Positions 1 through 5,917 of a stretch of 6,111 nt of DNA are shown in pieces. Positions within the stretch are counted from its first letter, which is position 1; each line of letters opens with the position of its first letter. The stretch is from contig JBARXH010000174.1 in assembly GCA_049647245.1 (NCBI GenBank), positions 1-6,111 of the forward strand, written 5' to 3'. Origin of the DNA: Litorimonas sp049647245. Lineage in GTDB: Bacteria > Pseudomonadota > Alphaproteobacteria > Caulobacterales > Maricaulaceae. The notes under the pieces were generated by a model that was not told where the DNA came from, ran no database searches, and saw only the letters and a program-made list of their open reading frames with translations. The translations under genes were made by a program, and so were the position numbers.

Positions 1-979
1 GCGCATCACGGCATTGGCGCTCGCGCTCGGCGTGGTCATGGCGCTGGGCAAGTTGTGGCTCTACCAGATGACCGGGTCGGTCGGCATCCTGTCCTCGCTC
101 GTGCACAGCGCGCTGGACATGGTCGCGGCCGGGAGCTCGTTCATCGCGGTGCGGTTCGCCTCGCGCCGGCCGGACACGCAGTACCGGTTCGGCTTCGGCA
201 AGGCGGAAAGCTTTTCCGCCGTCTTCCAGGTCTGCCTGATCGGGCTGGCGGCGGTCCACCTGTTCGGCGCGGCCGGAGACGCCCTGCTGGGCGGCGGGCT
301 GGAGCCCGACCATTTCGCCACCCCGCCCGGCCATCATGGCCACGACCATGGCGGCGGGATCGGTGCGCTGCTCGGTGGCGGCCATGCCCACACCCCGCCC
401 GTGGAGGGCTCCACCATCGCCATGGCGGTGATGGGACTGTTCGTGGTTCTGACGCTCTGGCTGCTGATCGCGCAGAGCTGGGCGATCCGGGCGACCGGGT
501 CCATCGCCGTGCGCGGCGACCGGGCGCACTATCTGGCCGATCTGCTCGGCAATCTGTTCGTGATCACGGGTCTGGCCCTGGCGACCTTCACCGAAGCCCG
601 CTGGGCGGATGCGGCCGTGGGACTGCTGATGGCGGTCTGGCTGCTATACACGGCGTTCCGCGTGGCGAAACTGGCTTGGGCACAGCTGATGGACCAGGAG
701 CTTAATCCGGGCGAGCGCAAGCTGATCGTCAACCGCGTCATGTCCGATCCGCGCGTGCGGGCTGTGAACAATCTGCGCACGCGCGCCTCGGGCCCGCACC
801 TGCACATGCAGATGCGCCTCGACCTCGACCCGCACCTGTCCCTGTCCGACAGCCACGACATCGTGGTGGATGCGGAAAAGCGGCTGATGGCGGCCTTTCC
901 AGCCGCCGACATCCTGATCCACCCGCACCCGGCGGGTTGCGCGCACGCGCATGGAAATGTGCGGTTCGTGACGGACTAA
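1..979 (+). CDS. Cation diffusion facilitator (FieF/YiiP-like) metal exporter, 5' partial
   Basis: Inner-membrane divalent-cation/H+ antiporter of the CDF family that exports zinc or a related metal from the cytoplasm. The frame is open to the window edge (codons from base 2). By alignment from memory with E. coli YiiP about 10 N-terminal residues are missing, so the in-frame TTG at 14 is not the real start. Numbering from that TTG, six membrane segments can be placed (about 2-17, 22-49, 67-92, 134-155, 172-192, 197-220), followed by a cytoplasmic domain (230-321) with the family signature LRTR-x-SGP at 254-261. Transport-site ligands are H31/D35 in TM2 and H172/D176 in TM5, where YiiP has D45/D49 and H153/D157. 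A seven-histidine loop (100-126) lies between TM3 and TM4. Residues matching YiiP H71 and H75 are Y57 and F61, and those matching H232 and H248 are N252 and R268, so the accessory metal sites look lost. The family call is secure; the metal is inferred. Confidence 0.93.
   Translation, partial: RITALALALGVVMALGKLWLYQMTGSVGILSSLVHSALDMVAAGSSFIAVRFASRRPDTQYRFGFGKAESFSAVFQVCLIGLAAVHLFGAAGDALLGGGLEPDHFATPPGHHGHDHGGGIGALLGGGHAHTPPVEGSTIAMAVMGLFVVLTLWLLIAQSWAIRATGSIAVRGDRAHYLADLLGNLFVITGLALATFTEARWADAAVGLLMAVWLLYTAFRVAKLAWAQLMDQELNPGERKLIVNRVMSDPRVRAVNNLRTRASGPHLHMQMRLDLDPHLSLSDSHDIVVDAEKRLMAAFPAADILIHPHPAGCAHAHGNVRFVTD
311..391 (+). other. Histidine-rich loop of the CDF transporter
   Basis: This segment encodes residues 100-126 of the CDF protein (numbered from the TTG at 14), with histidines at 100, 107, 108, 110, 112, 124 and 126 among Gly and Pro. 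It falls between predicted TM3 and TM4, which in the known CDF topology (both termini cytoplasmic) is the periplasmic side. The His-rich loop best known in this family, in ZnT and Zrc1 proteins, lies between TM4 and TM5 in the cytoplasm. It probably binds metal; its role is inferred. Confidence 0.6.
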
Positions 980-1039
980 CGCCGCTTTAACCCTGTCCCT
1001 TAAAGCTTCCTTTGCCATGTTCGCGCTACGCCCCCGCGG

Positions 1040-1714
1040 ATGCGGACCCTCTATCACTACCCGCTTCATCCGGGATGCCGTGCCGTGCGCGTCAGCTTCG
1101 CGGAGAAGAAGCTGAAGCTGCGCGAGGCGGTGATCGATCCGTGGCAGCCGGACGAGACGTTTCTGTCCCTGTCCGCCGAAGACGTGCCGCCCATCCTGAC
1201 CGACGTGACCAAGACCGGAACGGTCACTGTCGTCGGCACACAGGCGCTGTGCGAATATGCGGACGAGGCGAGCAGCCGGAATCCGCTCCTGCCCGGAGAA
1301 CGCCACGAGCGCGCGGAAATCCGCCGCCTCTGCACCTGGTTCGGCCAGCGTTTCGACCACGAGGTCAATGCGCTGATCTTCCCGGAAAAGCTGGAAACCG
1401 TCTTTCTCGGCGGTGCGCCGGATACGGAGGCGCTGCGCGAAGGCCGGGCTGCCCTGCGCGACCATCTCGCCTATCTGGGCTGGCTGCTGGGACAGCGGGA
1501 CGGGCTGGCCGGACCCGCCTTCACCCTCGCCGACATCGTGGCGGCGGCGCATATCTCCTGTCTCGACTATCTGGATGAAATCCCCTGGCGCGACGTGCCA
1601 GACGTGCAGGAGTGGTATCAGCGCATCAAGTCGCGTCCGGCCTTTCAGCCGCTCCTGCAGGACCGCGTGCCCGGCCTGCGCCCGCCGCCCCATTACGGCG
1701 ATCTGGACTTCTAG
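1040..1714 (+). CDS. Glutathione S-transferase family protein
   Basis: A 224-residue protein of usual GST length, probably cytosolic. It has an N-terminal thioredoxin-like domain (about 1-78) opening with LYHYPLHPGCR at 4-14 and the cis-proline motif VPPIL at 49-53. A helical C-terminal domain (about 88-210) carries the N-capping box T162-L-A-D165 within FTLADIVAAAHIS. The C-terminal stretch KSRPAFQPLLQDRVPG and the ending HYGDLDF match an alphaproteobacterial GST subgroup that I recall lying next to queG. Two glutathione-site features are unusual: H10 sits where relatives usually have the catalytic Ser (LSPF), and G66-T67 replaces the usual Glu/Asp-Ser pair that holds the gamma-glutamyl group. 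It may therefore have an altered substrate or a non-catalytic role. The ATG at 1040 fits the family N terminus, although no clear Shine-Dalgarno sequence precedes it. queG follows 22 bases after the stop. The substrate is unknown. Confidence 0.9.
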   Translation: MRTLYHYPLHPGCRAVRVSFAEKKLKLREAVIDPWQPDETFLSLSAEDVPPILTDVTKTGTVTVVGTQALCEYADEASSRNPLLPGERHERAEIRRLCTWFGQRFDHEVNALIFPEKLETVFLGGAPDTEALREGRAALRDHLAYLGWLLGQRDGLAGPAFTLADIVAAAHISCLDYLDEIPWRDVPDVQEWYQRIKSRPAFQPLLQDRVPGLRPPPHYGDLDF

Positions 1715-1736
1715 ACCCGTCGCGCTAGGCCAGGGC

Positions 1737-2801
1737 GTGCCCGCCTCCGCCGATATCCGCCCCCGCGACCCCTTGCGCGCCCTGTCGCGCCGGGCCGAAG
1801 CGCTGGGCTTCACGCGACCGCACGTGGCCGACCTGTCGGAGCTCGGCCCCGGGCCGGGCGCGCGGCTGCGGGACTTCATCGAACAGGGCCGCCATGCCTC
1901 CATGGGCTGGATGGAAGCGACGCTGGACCGCCGCGCCCACCCGCAGTCGCTCTGGCCGGAGGCCCGCTCCGCCGTCGTGCTGGGCATGAATTACGGGCCA
2001 GAGACGGACCCGCTGGTCACGCTGGGCCAGTCCAACCGGGCGACCATAAGCGTCTATGCGCGCGGTCGCGACTATCACGACGTGATGAAAGGCCGCCTCA
2101 AGGAACTGGCCGGACTCCTGGCGCGCGACACGGGCGAGGACGTCAAGGTGTTCGTGGACACGGCCCCGCTGATGGAAAAGCCGCTCGCCGCGCTGGCCGG
2201 GCTGGGCTGGCAGGGCAAGCACACCAACCTGCTGAGCCGCGACTGGGGCAACTGGTTGTTCATCGGCACCATCCTGAGCGCCGCCGCGCTGGAGCCGACC
2301 CCGACGCAGACGGACCATTGCGGCAGCTGCACGGCCTGCCTCGACGCCTGCCCGACCGACGCCTTTCCCGCGCCCTATCAACTCGACGCCAGGCGCTGCA
2401 TCTCCTACCTGACCATCGAGCATGACGGTCCAGTGGACGCGGCGCTGCGCCCGCTGATGGGCAACCGCATCTATGGCTGCGACGACTGCCTGGCCGTGTG
2501 CCCGTGGAACAAGTTCGCCCAGGCCGGGCGGGAGGCGAAGCTGGCCGCGCGGGACGATCTGAATGCGCCCGGCCTGTCGGAACTGGCCGCGCTGGGGGAG
2601 ACGGGGTTCCGCGCGCGCTTCGCCGGATCTCCCATCAAACGCATCGGTTGGCCCCGCTTTCTGCGCAACGTCCTCTACGCCATCGGAAACAGCGGAGACT
2701 CATCCCTGCGGGCAGTTGCATCGCAACACACGCAGAGCGACGTGACCATGGTTCGCGACGCCGCAGAATGGGCTTGCGAAAGGTTGTCCAAGACCCACTA
2801 G
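1737..2801 (+). CDS. queG: Epoxyqueuosine reductase QueG
   Basis: Cytosolic cobalamin- and iron-sulfur-dependent enzyme that reduces epoxyqueuosine to queuosine at tRNA wobble position 34, the last step of queuosine synthesis. The protein has 354 residues (E. coli has about 379). Visible motifs are YARGRDYHDVMKGRLK (107-122, cobalamin domain), VDTAPLMEK (140-148) whose D141 matches the proposed proton donor, and GLGWQGKHTNLL (155-166). Two [4Fe-4S] sites follow: CGSCTACLDACP (C195, C198, C201, C205), and C221 of CISYLTIE with CDDCLAVCPWN (C248, C251, C255). A HEAT-like C-terminal tail starts with SPIKRIGWPRFLRN. All eight expected cysteines are present. The frame is open far upstream without a stop and without an ATG near the right place. 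I chose the GTG at 1737 because AGG (1727-1729) lies 7 bases before it and because it puts the conserved M-x-W-M motif at residue 56, against about 52 in E. coli. A TTG at 1773 is a less likely alternative. Confidence 0.96.
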   Translation: MPASADIRPRDPLRALSRRAEALGFTRPHVADLSELGPGPGARLRDFIEQGRHASMGWMEATLDRRAHPQSLWPEARSAVVLGMNYGPETDPLVTLGQSNRATISVYARGRDYHDVMKGRLKELAGLLARDTGEDVKVFVDTAPLMEKPLAALAGLGWQGKHTNLLSRDWGNWLFIGTILSAAALEPTPTQTDHCGSCTACLDACPTDAFPAPYQLDARRCISYLTIEHDGPVDAALRPLMGNRIYGCDDCLAVCPWNKFAQAGREAKLAARDDLNAPGLSELAALGETGFRARFAGSPIKRIGWPRFLRNVLYAIGNSGDSSLRAVASQHTQSDVTMVRDAAEWACERLSKTH

Positions 2802-2837
2802 CGGTTGCATTTCCCGTACCTCCTCTCTTGCCTGCGC

Positions 2838-2845
2838 GGTGAGAG
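2838..2845 (+). promoter_or_regulatory. Ribosome binding site of the glycosyltransferase gene
   Basis: GGTGAGAG lies 3 bases before the ATG at 2849 (GGTGAG ends 5 bases before it). It is the only purine-rich stretch in the 47-base gap after queG and supports that start. Confidence 0.5.
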
Positions 2846-2848
2846 ACC

Positions 2849-4258
2849 ATGACCGGACAGCATCCACCGAATACGCACCCGCCCGACCGGCGGACGAACC
2901 GGCTCGGCCGGGCGGACCGGTTGCGCCCCGCATCCAGCGTGGCCAGCAGCACGCTGGCGCTGATGCTGGCCTTGCTGCTGGGTGCGGGCGTGTTCGGCGG
3001 GATCCAGATTGGGTCCGTCCTGCTGCAGCTGACGCTCGGCATGACGTGGATGAGCGTCGCGGTCGGCGCGATCCGTCTGCTGTCCTGCACGCTCTCCCGT
3101 CCGACAGAGCCGCGCGGTGCGGGGATCGAAAATGAAGACCTGCCTCGTTACACCGTGATCCTGCCCCTGTTCGACGAAGCGCACATGGTGCCAGGCCTGC
3201 GAACGGCCCTCTCCGCCATGGATTATCCGACTGACCGGTTGGACTGCGTCTTCGTGTGCGAGACGGGCGACATCGCGACCATCGCCGCCGCTCGCGCCGC
3301 CTCGACCGAGCCCTTCCGGACGCTCATCGTTCCGCCCTGCACGCCCGGCGGACCGCCCCGCACCAAGCCGCGCGCGCTCAACCATGTGCTGGAGCGCTCC
3401 GGCGGAGACCTCGTCACCATCTTCGATGCGGAAGACCGCCCCCACCCCGGCCAACTCCGCGCGGCGGCGCGGGCCTTTGCCGATCATCCGGACTGGGCCG
3501 CGCTGCAGGCCCCGCTCGACTATTTCAACACGGGCGACAGCTGGCTCGCGGCGCAGTTCGGGCTGGAATATGCCAGCCTGTTCCACGTGCAGCTGCCCTT
3601 CTACGGACGGCTCGACCTGCCTTTCCCGCTGGGCGGCACGTCCAACCACATGCGGCGCGACGCGTTGGAACGCGTCGGCGGATGGGACCCGTTCAACGTG
3701 ACGGAGGATGCGGACCTCGCCTTCCGTCTGGCTTGCGACGGCGGACGGATCGGCTGGATCGCGCCGCCGACGCAGGAGGAAGCCGTCAGCCGCCTGCGGC
3801 CCTGGATGCGGCAGCGCTCGCGCTGGCTCAAGGGCTTCCTCCAGACCTGGCTGGTCCACATGAACGCGCCCCTGTCGGGAGGATGGCGAAGAGCCTTGAT
3901 GCTGCAGCTCACGCTCGGCGTGTCGCTTCTGTCGGTGGCCTTCTTCGCGCCCGTCGTGGTCGGGCTCACGCTGCTGCTGCTGGCGGGCGCGCTCGGCGTG
4001 ACGGATGTGCGCGTGCCCCCTGTCTATCTGCTGACGCTGGGCTTCAGCATGGTGTGCGGGATGAGCGCCGGCGCGCTCGGCGCCGTGCGGGCGGGCCAGC
4101 CGCGCCTGCTGTGGCACGTGCCGCTGATGCCGCTCTACTGGATGCTGCTCTTCCCGCCGCTCGTCCGGGCGATCGCGGAACTGCGGACGCGTCCCTTCCA
4201 CTGGCACAAGACGGAGCACGGTGTTACGGGCGCGCCGCCCGGACTGGCGGGCGATTGA
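2849..4258 (+). CDS. Membrane glycosyltransferase family 2 protein
   Basis: A 469-residue inverting GT2 enzyme of the cellulose-synthase-like, membrane-anchored type. It transfers a sugar from a nucleotide-sugar donor at the cytoplasmic face of the inner membrane. A basic N terminus is followed by hydrophobic segments at about 35-55 and 57-79. The GT-A domain starts with YTVILPLFDE (101-110), then C-E-T-G-D (137-141), TKPRALNHVL (172-181), the DxD-like metal motif FDAED (192-196), GGTSNHMRR (262-270), the TED motif TEDADLAFRL (285-294) and Q322-x-x-R325-W326 (QxxRW, typical of processive synthases). C-terminal membrane segments lie at about 349-382, 391-413 and 423-441, and the end reads FHWHKTEHG, as I remember for this clade. 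It resembles the catalytic half of XagB-type proteins without their N-terminal MshEN domain. No PilZ domain is present. Donor and product are unknown; an exopolysaccharide or envelope glycan is the reasonable inference. The downstream two-helix protein could be a partner. Confidence 0.93.
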   Translation: MTGQHPPNTHPPDRRTNRLGRADRLRPASSVASSTLALMLALLLGAGVFGGIQIGSVLLQLTLGMTWMSVAVGAIRLLSCTLSRPTEPRGAGIENEDLPRYTVILPLFDEAHMVPGLRTALSAMDYPTDRLDCVFVCETGDIATIAAARAASTEPFRTLIVPPCTPGGPPRTKPRALNHVLERSGGDLVTIFDAEDRPHPGQLRAAARAFADHPDWAALQAPLDYFNTGDSWLAAQFGLEYASLFHVQLPFYGRLDLPFPLGGTSNHMRRDALERVGGWDPFNVTEDADLAFRLACDGGRIGWIAPPTQEEAVSRLRPWMRQRSRWLKGFLQTWLVHMNAPLSGGWRRALMLQLTLGVSLLSVAFFAPVVVGLTLLLLAGALGVTDVRVPPVYLLTLGFSMVCGMSAGALGAVRAGQPRLLWHVPLMPLYWMLLFPPLVRAIAELRTRPFHWHKTEHGVTGAPPGLAGD

Positions 4259-4287
4259 ATCGTGCGCAGCCCCGGACCCCGTTTGCC

Positions 4288-4506
4288 ATGGACCCGACCC
4301 TCGACCTCATCCTGACCCTGTCCGGCATTGCGGTGTGCGCCGTCCTCGCCGTGGTGGGCATCCGCCTGCGCTTCCGCGAGAAGACGGACATCCGCCCCTA
4401 CCGCATGCCATGGATGATCATCGCCCTGGTCGCGATCGCGGTGGGCTTCATGCTGGTCGTGCACCTCGCCAACCTGTTCGGGTTCGAGACAGGCGGGCGG
4501 CGCTAG
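4288..4506 (+). CDS. Small two-helix membrane protein of unknown function
   Basis: A 72-residue protein with two clear hydrophobic helices, about 5-25 (LDLILTLSGIAVCAVLAVV) and 42-64, joined by a short basic loop (RLRFREKTDIRPYR, 26-39) and ending in a polar tail FETGGRR. The charge pattern (acidic N terminus, basic loop) suggests a hairpin with the loop in the cytoplasm. It begins 29 bases after the glycosyltransferase stop on the same strand, so co-expression is likely. The ATG at 4288 is the only sensible start, although the Shine-Dalgarno sequence is poor (GGA at 4274-4276). Its TAG stop (4504-4506) overlaps the antiporter stop on the other strand. It reminds me of small alphaproteobacterial hypothetical proteins with two helices and a terminal H-L-x-x-L pattern, but I cannot name a family. 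The reading frame also continues upstream inside the glycosyltransferase gene; that part is a shadow. Confidence 0.75.
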   Translation: MDPTLDLILTLSGIAVCAVLAVVGIRLRFREKTDIRPYRMPWMIIALVAIAVGFMLVVHLANLFGFETGGRR

Positions 4507-5801
4507 ACTGTGTAAGTGTCGTCTGCAGGGTCTGAACGTCCCGTCGGGATGGCCACGCGCTTTTTGTCCCGGTTGAACAGCCACCCGGCCAAGCTCTCGT
4601 GCATCAGGACCGAGATCAGGATGCAGAGACCCGCGATGCGCCAGACCGCATCGATGTCGTCGAAGGCCGCGTGGGTCTGCGCATAGGCGATGTAGAAGAT
4701 CGTCCCCATGCCGCGAATGCCGAAGAAGGCCATCTTGAAGCGTTCCTTCGCCGTCGCGCCGTAGCCCGTCATGGCGAGCCAACCCGCCACGGGCCGCACC
4801 ACGAACAGCAGCGCGAGCGCAATGACGAGGTCGCTCCACCGCCACTGGTGCCACAGCTCCGCCGCCACGAACGTTCCGAACCAGAGCAGCAGAATCACCA
4901 TGAGGATGCCTTCGAACTGGTCGGCGGATTCGTGGGCCTCCGTGGCGTAGGCTTCGTCCTCGCTGCCGCGGACTTCCCGGTCGCGGTCGTGTCGGCGGCC
5001 GGCCCGCGCCGCGATGAAGACGGACAGGAAGCCGTAGGCGTGGACGAATTCCGCCAGTCCGTAGGCGAGGAAGGTCGCGGCCAGCATGACGATCAGCGGG
5101 CTGCTGCGTTCGTTCGCGGCGTCGCCGACGCGGGAGAAGACCAGCTGCGTGATGAGCCAGCCCACGCCCCAGCCGATGGCGATGCCCAGACCGACCCGGT
5201 AGAGCACGTCATAGGCCAGGAAGCTGCCCCAGTCGAAGGTCCCGGCCGCCAAGGCGATGGCGGCCCAGACGAAGGGAAAGGCGAGACCGTCGTTCAGGCC
5301 CGCCTCCGAGGTGAGCGCGATGCGGGTCGGGTCCTCGTCCTCACCCGGACCGCCGACCTGGACGGAGCGCGCCAGCACCGGGTCGGTTGGGGCGAGCGCC
5401 GCGCCCAGCAGGACCGCGCCCGCCAGGCCGAGCCCGGCCCACTGCCCCAGGAAGACCAGCGCCAGAATGGTCAGCGGCATGGCCACGCCCAGCAGGCGCC
5501 AGGTCGCGTTCCAGCGCGTCCAGCCGGCCTTCAGGTCGATGGCGAGCCCGGCGGCGGTCAGGCTGACGATCACGATCAGCTCGGAAGCGTGGGTGACGAT
5601 CTGGGCCTGCAGCTCCGAGTTCAGGGGCGAGATGTAAGGAAAGCCCAGCAGCGTCGCCACCGCGCCGAGGGCGATGTACACCGCTGGCAGGTTGATGTTG
5701 TAGCGCCGCGCGATCCCCGGCTGCAGGGTCAACCCGAACAGGGCGAGACCGATCAGCGCGTAGAAAGAGGCGACCGGATTGGACAGCAGCATGTCGGTCA
5801 A
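4503..5801 (-). CDS. CPA1 family cation:proton antiporter (NhaP-like)
   Basis: A 432-residue inner-membrane Na+(or K+)/H+ exchanger with about 12-13 membrane helices. Diagnostic motifs are APTDPVLARSV with T139-D140-P141 in an unwound helix, and SEAGLNDG with E166, N170 and D171. The latter has the same E-x3-N-D spacing as E154/N158/D159 of archaeal NhaP, which marks the electroneutral CPA1 type. A conserved arginine lies in FFGIRGMGTIFYIAY (359-373). A charged cytoplasmic loop occupies about 268-296 (RRHDRDREVR onward). The polar C-terminal tail after about residue 410 is short, with no TrkA-C or cyclic-nucleotide domain, so no regulatory domain is attached. The start is a TTG (5801-5799) with GGAG 6 bases upstream. 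The next ATG (5792-5790) would be 15 bases from that site and loses only three residues. The gene stands alone on this strand and converges on the two-helix gene. Expected role is pH, sodium or potassium balance; ion preference cannot be read from the sequence. Confidence 0.93.
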   Translation of the reverse strand: MTDMLLSNPVASFYALIGLALFGLTLQPGIARRYNINLPAVYIALGAVATLLGFPYISPLNSELQAQIVTHASELIVIVSLTAAGLAIDLKAGWTRWNATWRLLGVAMPLTILALVFLGQWAGLGLAGAVLLGAALAPTDPVLARSVQVGGPGEDEDPTRIALTSEAGLNDGLAFPFVWAAIALAAGTFDWGSFLAYDVLYRVGLGIAIGWGVGWLITQLVFSRVGDAANERSSPLIVMLAATFLAYGLAEFVHAYGFLSVFIAARAGRRHDRDREVRGSEDEAYATEAHESADQFEGILMVILLLWFGTFVAAELWHQWRWSDLVIALALLFVVRPVAGWLAMTGYGATAKERFKMAFFGIRGMGTIFYIAYAQTHAAFDDIDAVWRIAGLCILISVLMHESLAGWLFNRDKKRVAIPTGRSDPADDTYTV

Positions 5802-5807
5802 GGAAGT

Positions 5808-5811
5808 CTCC
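5808..5811 (-). promoter_or_regulatory. Ribosome binding site of the antiporter gene
   Basis: The minus strand reads GGAG here, 6 bases before the TTG at 5801-5799. This spacing is what favours the TTG over the ATG three codons later. The site lies inside a small palindrome, TCCGG-T-CCGGA (5809-5819 on the plus strand). Confidence 0.55.
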
Positions 5812-5827
5812 GGTCCGGAATGGTCAT

Positions 5828-5847
5828 GGAGGACGCGCGCATCCTCC
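5828..5847. promoter_or_regulatory. Near-perfect 20-bp palindrome, candidate operator
   Basis: The arms GGAGGA (5828-5833) and TCCTCC (5842-5847) flank CGCGCGCA. Nine of the ten symmetric base pairs match; only C5834/A5841 fails. It ends 26 bases before the antiporter start codon in the gap between the divergent antiporter and small-peptide genes. The position fits a repressor site or a leader hairpin of the antiporter transcript. No regulator family is recognised from the sequence. Confidence 0.45.
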
Positions 5848-5860
5848 CACAGGAACCGCC

Positions 5861-5878
5861 GGAACGGCCGGACGTTCC
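5861..5878. promoter_or_regulatory. Near-perfect 18-bp palindrome, candidate operator
   Basis: The arms GGAACG (5861-5866) and CGTTCC (5873-5878) flank GCCGGA. Eight of nine symmetric pairs match; only G5867/A5872 fails. Its centre lies 32 bp from the centre of the palindrome at 5828-5847, close to three turns of B-DNA. Arm sequences differ between the two, so if both are operators they may serve different regulators. Overlap with promoter elements cannot be decided because no convincing -35/-10 pair is visible on either strand. Confidence 0.4.
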
Positions 5879-5917
5879 CTTTCCATGCCCAACCACCTGC
5901 AAAGCCGGACGAACGAC

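Larger units (their letters stand above)
5802..5917. other. Divergent intergenic region upstream of the antiporter
   Basis: This 116-base gap must hold the antiporter promoter (leftward) and possibly one for the small peptide gene (rightward). It contains three palindromes (5809-5819, 5828-5847, 5861-5878) and repeated CCGGA pentamers (5815, 5859, 5868, 5905). I find no convincing sigma-70 hexamer pair on either strand and no reading frame worth reporting apart from the alternative ATG at 5885. Confidence 0.5.

Noticed and set aside
987..1003. TTAA repeated with a gap, resembling a CtrA site upstream of the GST gene
   Set aside because: The spacer is 9 bases, while the CtrA consensus needs TTAA-N7-TTAA. 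With this spacing it is likely chance.
644..1987. 447-codon open frame on the minus strand
   Set aside because: It runs antisense across parts of three well-supported genes (CDF, GST, queG) and translates to Arg/His/Gln-rich sequence without motifs. It is typical of stop-poor shadow frames in GC-rich DNA.
2823..2845. CTCTC/GAGAG pairing that could hide the glycosyltransferase ribosome binding site
   Set aside because: Only 5 bp with a 13-base loop; too weak to claim.
2798..4219. 473-codon open frame on the minus strand
   Set aside because: It lies opposite the glycosyltransferase, whose motifs are clear. The translation is low-complexity and rich in Arg, Gln and His, so it is a shadow frame.
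5853..5865. Two GAAC direct repeats, resembling an alphaproteobacterial LexA box
   Set aside because: The spacer is 5 bases, while the alphaproteobacterial SOS box is GAAC-N7-GAAC (GTTC-N7-GTTC). The following GTTC also has the wrong spacing for other LexA types.
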